Positions 5,732-8,394 of a DNA stretch of 8,394 bases are shown here, in pieces. The stretch covers positions 1-8,394 of the forward strand of contig CAMDCC010000118.1 in NCBI GenBank assembly GCA_945889545.1. Reading direction: 5' to 3'. The notes under the pieces were generated by a model that did no database searches, had not been told where the DNA came from, and was given only the letters and a program-made list of their open reading frames with translations. The translations under genes and the position numbers were made by a program. Within the stretch, counting starts at the first letter, position 1. Every line of letters starts with the position of its first letter. The DNA is from Bifidobacterium breve (GTDB lineage: Bacteria; Actinomycetota; Acidimicrobiia; IMCC26256; PALSA-555).

Positions 5732-7506
5732 CTTGCCCGCTCTCGGCCCTGTGGGCCGGGCCGCTCGGGCCCCGGCTCACTGCGGCGCAGGGTACCTGCG
5801 CCGCGGTCGTTCGCCTCCGGCGCTGCCCCGTCGTCGTCGTCGTCGAGGCGCGCCATCACATCGGGCGCACCGACACCAAGCAGCGTGAGCGCGTTGGCGA
5901 GCCCGATACGACTCGCCTCTGCCAGCCACAGGCGGGCCTGCGTGAGCGCGGCGTCGTCGTCGTTGATTACCCGGCAGTCGCGGTAGAAGCCATGAAAGCG
6001 GGAGGCGAAATCGCGCACCCAGGTGGCGATGCGGTGCGGGGCGCGCAGCTCCGACGCTTCGGCCACGTCATCGGGGTACGTAGCAAGCGCGCGCAAGAGA
6101 TCGAGCTCGCGCTCATGGATCAGCGGCGCAAGGTCGACGTCAGCAATCGGGGTCCGCTTGGCGCCCCGCTCCGACGCAGTGCGCTCGATCGAGACTGCGC
6201 GCGCGTGTGCATATTGCACGTAGTACACGGGGTTCTCCATCGACTGCTGTGTGACCACATCGAGGTCGATGGTCTGCGCGGTGTCGATGCTCTGGAGCAA
6301 GAAGGTCAGGCGACAGACGTCGGGATCCACTTCATCGAGGATGTCGGCAAGCGTCACGATCGCCCCAGCTCGCTTCGACATCCGCACCACCTCTCCACCA
6401 CGAACCACGTTCACGAACTGTCCGAGCACGACCTCGGGCTCACCTGGCTCGTAACCGAGCGCCTCCAGGCCGGATTGGAGCGACTTCACCTGGCCGTGGT
6501 GGTCGGCCCCCCAGATGTCAATGAGGTGCTCCCAGCCGCGGGCGAACTTGTCGCGGTGGTACGCGAGGTCGTTACAGAGGTACGTCGTAACTCCGTCCGA
6601 CTTCACGAGCACGCGATCGCGTTGATCGCCAAAATCGGTGGTTCGCACCCAGAGCGCGCCGTCGTCCTCGAACGCGTGACCACTCGCTCGGAGGTCGGCG
6701 ATCACCTTTTCCACTTCGCCGCGCTCGTGCAGCGACCGTTCCGAGAACCAGGTGTCGAAACGCACACCGATCCGGCCAAGATCGCGCTCGAGCTGGCCCA
6801 CCACATCGTGATACCCCCACTCACGCGCCTGCTCTTCGGTCACGGCGTCGCCGAGCTCCGCACGCAGCCGCGCGGCCATCTCGACGAGGTACTCACCCTG
6901 GTAGCCGTCCTCGGGCGGCTCCCGTGCTTCGTATCGAGCGAACAGCGACGCGCCGAACGTGTCGAGCTGGTTCCCGGCGTCGTTCAGGTAGTACTCACGG
7001 TGTACGTCGGCGCCTTGTGCAGCCAACAGGTTGGCCAACGCGTCGCCGACCGCCACCCAACGCCCGCCGCCGGCGTGCAATGGGCCGGTCGGGTTCGACG
7101 ACACGAACTCGAGGTTGACCCGCCGGCCCGCGAGGGCGTCACCGCGTCCGTACGTATCGCCCTGCGCGACGACGACGCTGAGCACGTCGTACAGCCAGGT
7201 GGGCGCGAGGTGGAAGTTGATGAAGCCGGGCCCGGCAATCTCGATCCGCTCGACGTGGGGCGGAAGGCTGGCTTCGAGGCGCTCGACAAGCTTCGCCGCG
7301 ACGTCACGGGGCTTCTCCCCGGCTTCCTTCGCCACCGGCAACGCAACAGGTGAGCTCCAGTCGCCGTGGTCGCGGTGCTTCGGGGGCTCGAGCGCGACTC
7401 CACCGGCCGGCTCGGAGAAGCCAACCTCGGCGAGTGCGGCGCGGAGCGCGGCGACGAGCTGTTCGCGGATCACGAGGGTGGGCGCGCGAGGGGCGCGGCC
7501 CGCCAT
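5728..7506 (-). CDS. argS: Arginyl-tRNA synthetase
   Basis: This class I synthetase attaches arginine to tRNA-Arg in the cytoplasm. It has 592 residues. The N-terminal tRNA-binding domain starts at VIREQLVAAL. The HIGH-type motif is HAGG at 144-147 within NPTGPLHAGGGRW, EYYLNDAGNQ is at 171-180, GADHHG at 333-338 and the KMSKS-type motif RMSKR at 375-379, followed by ENPVYYVQYAHAR at the start of the anticodon-binding domain. HxGG and RMSKR match the mycobacterial form I recall. The family normally ends near GAPDVM; here about 40 more residues follow, first Asp-rich (LDDDDDG) and then Pro/Arg-rich, encoded by GC-rich DNA with a strong hairpin. ATG at 7506 is the first start after an in-frame TGA at 7531-7533; a GAGGAG lies upstream but 18 or more bases away, so GTG at 7473 remains possible. 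It appears to lead the operon. Confidence 0.96.
   Translation of the reverse strand: MAGRAPRAPTLVIREQLVAALRAALAEVGFSEPAGGVALEPPKHRDHGDWSSPVALPVAKEAGEKPRDVAAKLVERLEASLPPHVERIEIAGPGFINFHLAPTWLYDVLSVVVAQGDTYGRGDALAGRRVNLEFVSSNPTGPLHAGGGRWVAVGDALANLLAAQGADVHREYYLNDAGNQLDTFGASLFARYEAREPPEDGYQGEYLVEMAARLRAELGDAVTEEQAREWGYHDVVGQLERDLGRIGVRFDTWFSERSLHERGEVEKVIADLRASGHAFEDDGALWVRTTDFGDQRDRVLVKSDGVTTYLCNDLAYHRDKFARGWEHLIDIWGADHHGQVKSLQSGLEALGYEPGEPEVVLGQFVNVVRGGEVVRMSKRAGAIVTLADILDEVDPDVCRLTFLLQSIDTAQTIDLDVVTQQSMENPVYYVQYAHARAVSIERTASERGAKRTPIADVDLAPLIHERELDLLRALATYPDDVAEASELRAPHRIATWVRDFASRFHGFYRDCRVINDDDAALTQARLWLAEASRIGLANALTLLGVGAPDVMARLDDDDDGAAPEANDRGAGTLRRSEPGPERPGPQGRERAR
5782..5804 (-). other. 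Strong RNA hairpin in the argS 3' end, upstream of lysA
   Basis: GCGGCGCAGG (5782-5791) and CCTGCGCCGC (5795-5804) form a perfect 10-bp inverted repeat around a 3-nt loop. It lies about 50-75 nt before the lysA start, inside the codons of the argS C-terminal tail. A further run of imperfect GGGCC/GGCCC symmetry follows toward lysA. There is no U-tract, so it is not a standard intrinsic terminator. It could affect mRNA stability, processing or the argS/lysA expression ratio; that role is inference. Confidence 0.6.
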
Positions 7507-7533
7507 CGCATCGTACTTGCGCGACTCTCCTCA

Positions 7534-7571
7534 ACCCCGAGAGCATTCGGCCTCGACCTCGGGAGCATTCG
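7534..7571 (+). repeat. 16-bp direct repeat, 22-bp period (possible operator)
   Basis: ACCCCGAGAGCATTCG (7534-7549) and ACCTCGGGAGCATTCG (7556-7571) differ at 2 of 16 positions; the last nine bases, GAGCATTCG, are identical. The 22-bp period is about two helical turns, so both copies face the same side of DNA. The second copy ends 14 bp before the candidate -10 at 7586, overlapping the -35 zone. A regulator site is plausible but unproven. Confidence 0.5.
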
Positions 7572-7607
7572 CAGCGACGCGCCGGTAGGGTGCGCGTGAG
7601 ACCAGCG

Positions 7608-7643
7608 CCCAGGAGAGCACGGTGACCCAGGAGACCACGGTGA
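7608..7643 (+). repeat. Tandem duplication of a ribosome-binding site plus GTG start
   Basis: CCCAGGAGAGCACGGTGA (7608-7625) is followed directly by CCCAGGAGACCACGGTGA (7626-7643), 17 of 18 bases identical. Each unit contains AGGAG six bases before a GTG (7622 and 7640). Since 18 bp is six codons, both starts are in the same frame. Confidence 0.9.
7611..7615 (+). promoter_or_regulatory. Ribosome-binding site for the unknown gene
   Basis: AGGAG six bases before the GTG at 7622. A second AGGAG at 7629-7633 serves the in-frame GTG at 7640 equally well, so the two starts cannot be separated by this criterion. Confidence 0.7.
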
Positions 7644-8394
7644 CCGCAGGCGACCCGGAGACCGAGCTCGGCCCGGCCGCGGATCTGAGCACCGAGCCTC
7701 CGCCGCCGCACAGCCGCGACCTCTCGACGGCGCATGGCCCCGGACTCGGATCGCTCCGCGCAACCCTCGACCGCATGGTGGTTGCGTTGGCGCTTCGATC
7801 GCTCACGGTGGTCATCGACGACCCCGACCTTGGGCGTCAGGCCTTCCGAGCCGGACCGGGACCCTTCGAGCCAGGTGCGCTCGCGGGCGCGCCGGGGTGT
7901 CGCGCCGATCCGCCGCTCCCACCGGAGCGCGTCGACGCCGGACTTCTCGTCGAGCTGTGCGCGACCTCGCTGCGGCTCGAGATAACCCGTGCCGATGTGA
8001 ACGCGACCGGCGTCGACGCCGCGGAGATCGCGCTCCGACGGATCCCCGGCGTGCACGCGGTCGTGGTCGAGCGCGACGGCGACCTCCTGGTCGTACAAGT
8101 GCATGCGAGTGCCGATGCGTCGTCGGATCTCGCCCGATCGGTCGCGCGAGCGAGCGAGCGCACCCTTGGCCGACACACGGGTCGTCGTGGAGGTCGTGCG
8201 CGCCGCGAGTGCGCTACCGCCACCACCACCTGCGCCGACGCCCGTCGCCGCACTGGTGACCGAACCCGAACCCGCGCCGCCGATCGCGGTTTCGACACCA
8301 CCGGCCGAGGTGCCCGTGATCGTGGCAGTGCGCAACGACGCCGAAGTTGGCGAAGTCGAGGTGCACATCCGCGGCAACGAGATGCGCACCATCG
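7622..8394 (+). CDS. Unrecognised protein, 3' partial, with an apparent frameshift near 8145-8172
   Basis: I do not recognise this family. From GTG 7622 (or 7640) the frame encodes about 183 credible residues: a Pro/Thr/Glu-rich tail (1-40), a segment with RATLDRMVVALALRSLTVV, DDPDLGRQAFRAG and LLVELCATSLRLEI (about 45-121), then a beta-alpha-beta-like unit with AEIALRRIPGVHAVVVE and DGDLLVVQVHA (about 131-183). After LARSVARASERTLG the same frame turns into Arg/Thr/Ala-rich sequence, while the frame of positions divisible by three continues as ADTRVVVEVVRAA, a Pro-rich linker and VIVAVRNDAEVGEVEVHIRGNE to the window edge. One missing base near 8168-8171 would join them as TLGADTRVVVEVV. No signal peptide or membrane segment is visible; it looks cytoplasmic. 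It is divergent from argS and has no evident link to the operon. The shift may be a sequencing error or a real mutation. Confidence 0.65.
   Translation, partial: MTQETTVTAGDPETELGPAADLSTEPPPPHSRDLSTAHGPGLGSLRATLDRMVVALALRSLTVVIDDPDLGRQAFRAGPGPFEPGALAGAPGCRADPPLPPERVDAGLLVELCATSLRLEITRADVNATGVDAAEIALRRIPGVHAVVVERDGDLLVVQVHASADASSDLARSVARASERTLGRHTGRRGGRARRECATATTTCADARRRTGDRTRTRAADRGFDTTGRGARDRGSAQRRRSWRSRGAHPRQRDAHH

Larger units (their letters stand above)
7507..7621. promoter_or_regulatory. Divergent intergenic region between argS and the unknown plus-strand gene
   Basis: These 115 bp separate two divergent starts, so they should contain both promoters. They carry a 16-bp direct repeat with 22-bp spacing and a possible plus-strand -10 (TAGGGT, 7586-7591), which fits the TANNNT actinobacterial pattern and would put transcription start near 7598, shortly before the GTG. 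I find no convincing -35 for it, nor a clear promoter for argS. No tRNA or other RNA gene is visible. Confidence 0.45.

Noticed and set aside
4670..5986. 438-residue plus-strand frame opposite lysA
   Set aside because: Same antisense composition artefact; lysA is certain on the other strand.
7065..7077. HAGG instead of HIGH in arginyl-tRNA synthetase as a catalytic defect
   Set aside because: Mycobacterial ArgRS has HIGG in the same context, so HxGG is a known variant and not a lost active site.
5992..7353. 453-residue plus-strand frame opposite argS
   Set aside because: Antisense shadow of a confidently identified synthetase.
7507..7515. TACGAT as an argS -10 with leaderless translation
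   Set aside because: It lies only 3 bases from the ATG, too close for a normal start site, and the only TTG-type -35 candidate is spaced about 13 bases.
7304..8392. 362-residue minus-strand open frame over the argS start and the unknown gene
   Set aside because: It is Arg/Ser/Ala-rich with no recognisable motif, overlaps the argS N-terminus in another frame, and opposes a plus-strand frame with a clear ribosome-binding site; it is a high-GC shadow.

Overview
The window is high-GC bacterial DNA from an actinobacterium-like organism. The evidence is frequent GTG and TTG starts, a 3-gene biosynthetic order argS-lysA-hom-thrC that is typical of Actinomycetota, an arginyl-tRNA synthetase with the HxGG / RMSKR signature variants known from mycobacteria, and a threonine synthase that closely resembles the mycobacterial protein. 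An Acidimicrobiia-type lineage is possible but is only an inference. Most of the window is ordinary core metabolism. I do not see a clear new multi-gene system; the interest lies in several local oddities.

Layout. Positions 1-1174 (+ strand) hold the 3' part of a secreted-type PQQ-dependent sugar (glucose/sorbosone) dehydrogenase. A second, separate copy of just its last ~77 residues follows, joined through a TTGA stop/start overlap. Positions 1194-7506 are one tight minus-strand operon read right to left: argS (arginyl-tRNA synthetase), lysA (diaminopimelate decarboxylase), hom (homoserine dehydrogenase), thrC (threonine synthase) and a short-chain dehydrogenase. The junctions are a 4-nt overlap, a 9-bp gap, a 4-nt overlap and a direct TAG-ATG contact, so translation is probably coupled throughout. 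The usual thrB (homoserine kinase) is not next to thrC; the short-chain dehydrogenase sits there instead.

Positions 7507-7621 are a divergent intergenic region with a 16-bp direct repeat spaced 22 bp and a possible -10 element. From 7622 to the right edge runs a plus-strand gene that I do not recognise. Its ribosome-binding site and GTG start are tandemly duplicated (18 bp, 17/18 identical). Its reading frame appears to shift by one base near 8145-8172, because convincing protein-like sequence continues in a different frame to the window end.

How the genes work together: LysA makes lysine from meso-diaminopimelate. Hom and ThrC make threonine from aspartate semialdehyde, with a homoserine kinase that must be encoded elsewhere. 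ArgS charges tRNA-Arg. The operon therefore joins two branches of the aspartate family to a translation enzyme, as in many actinobacteria. The dehydrogenase fragments and the unknown gene flank this operon and have no evident functional link to it.
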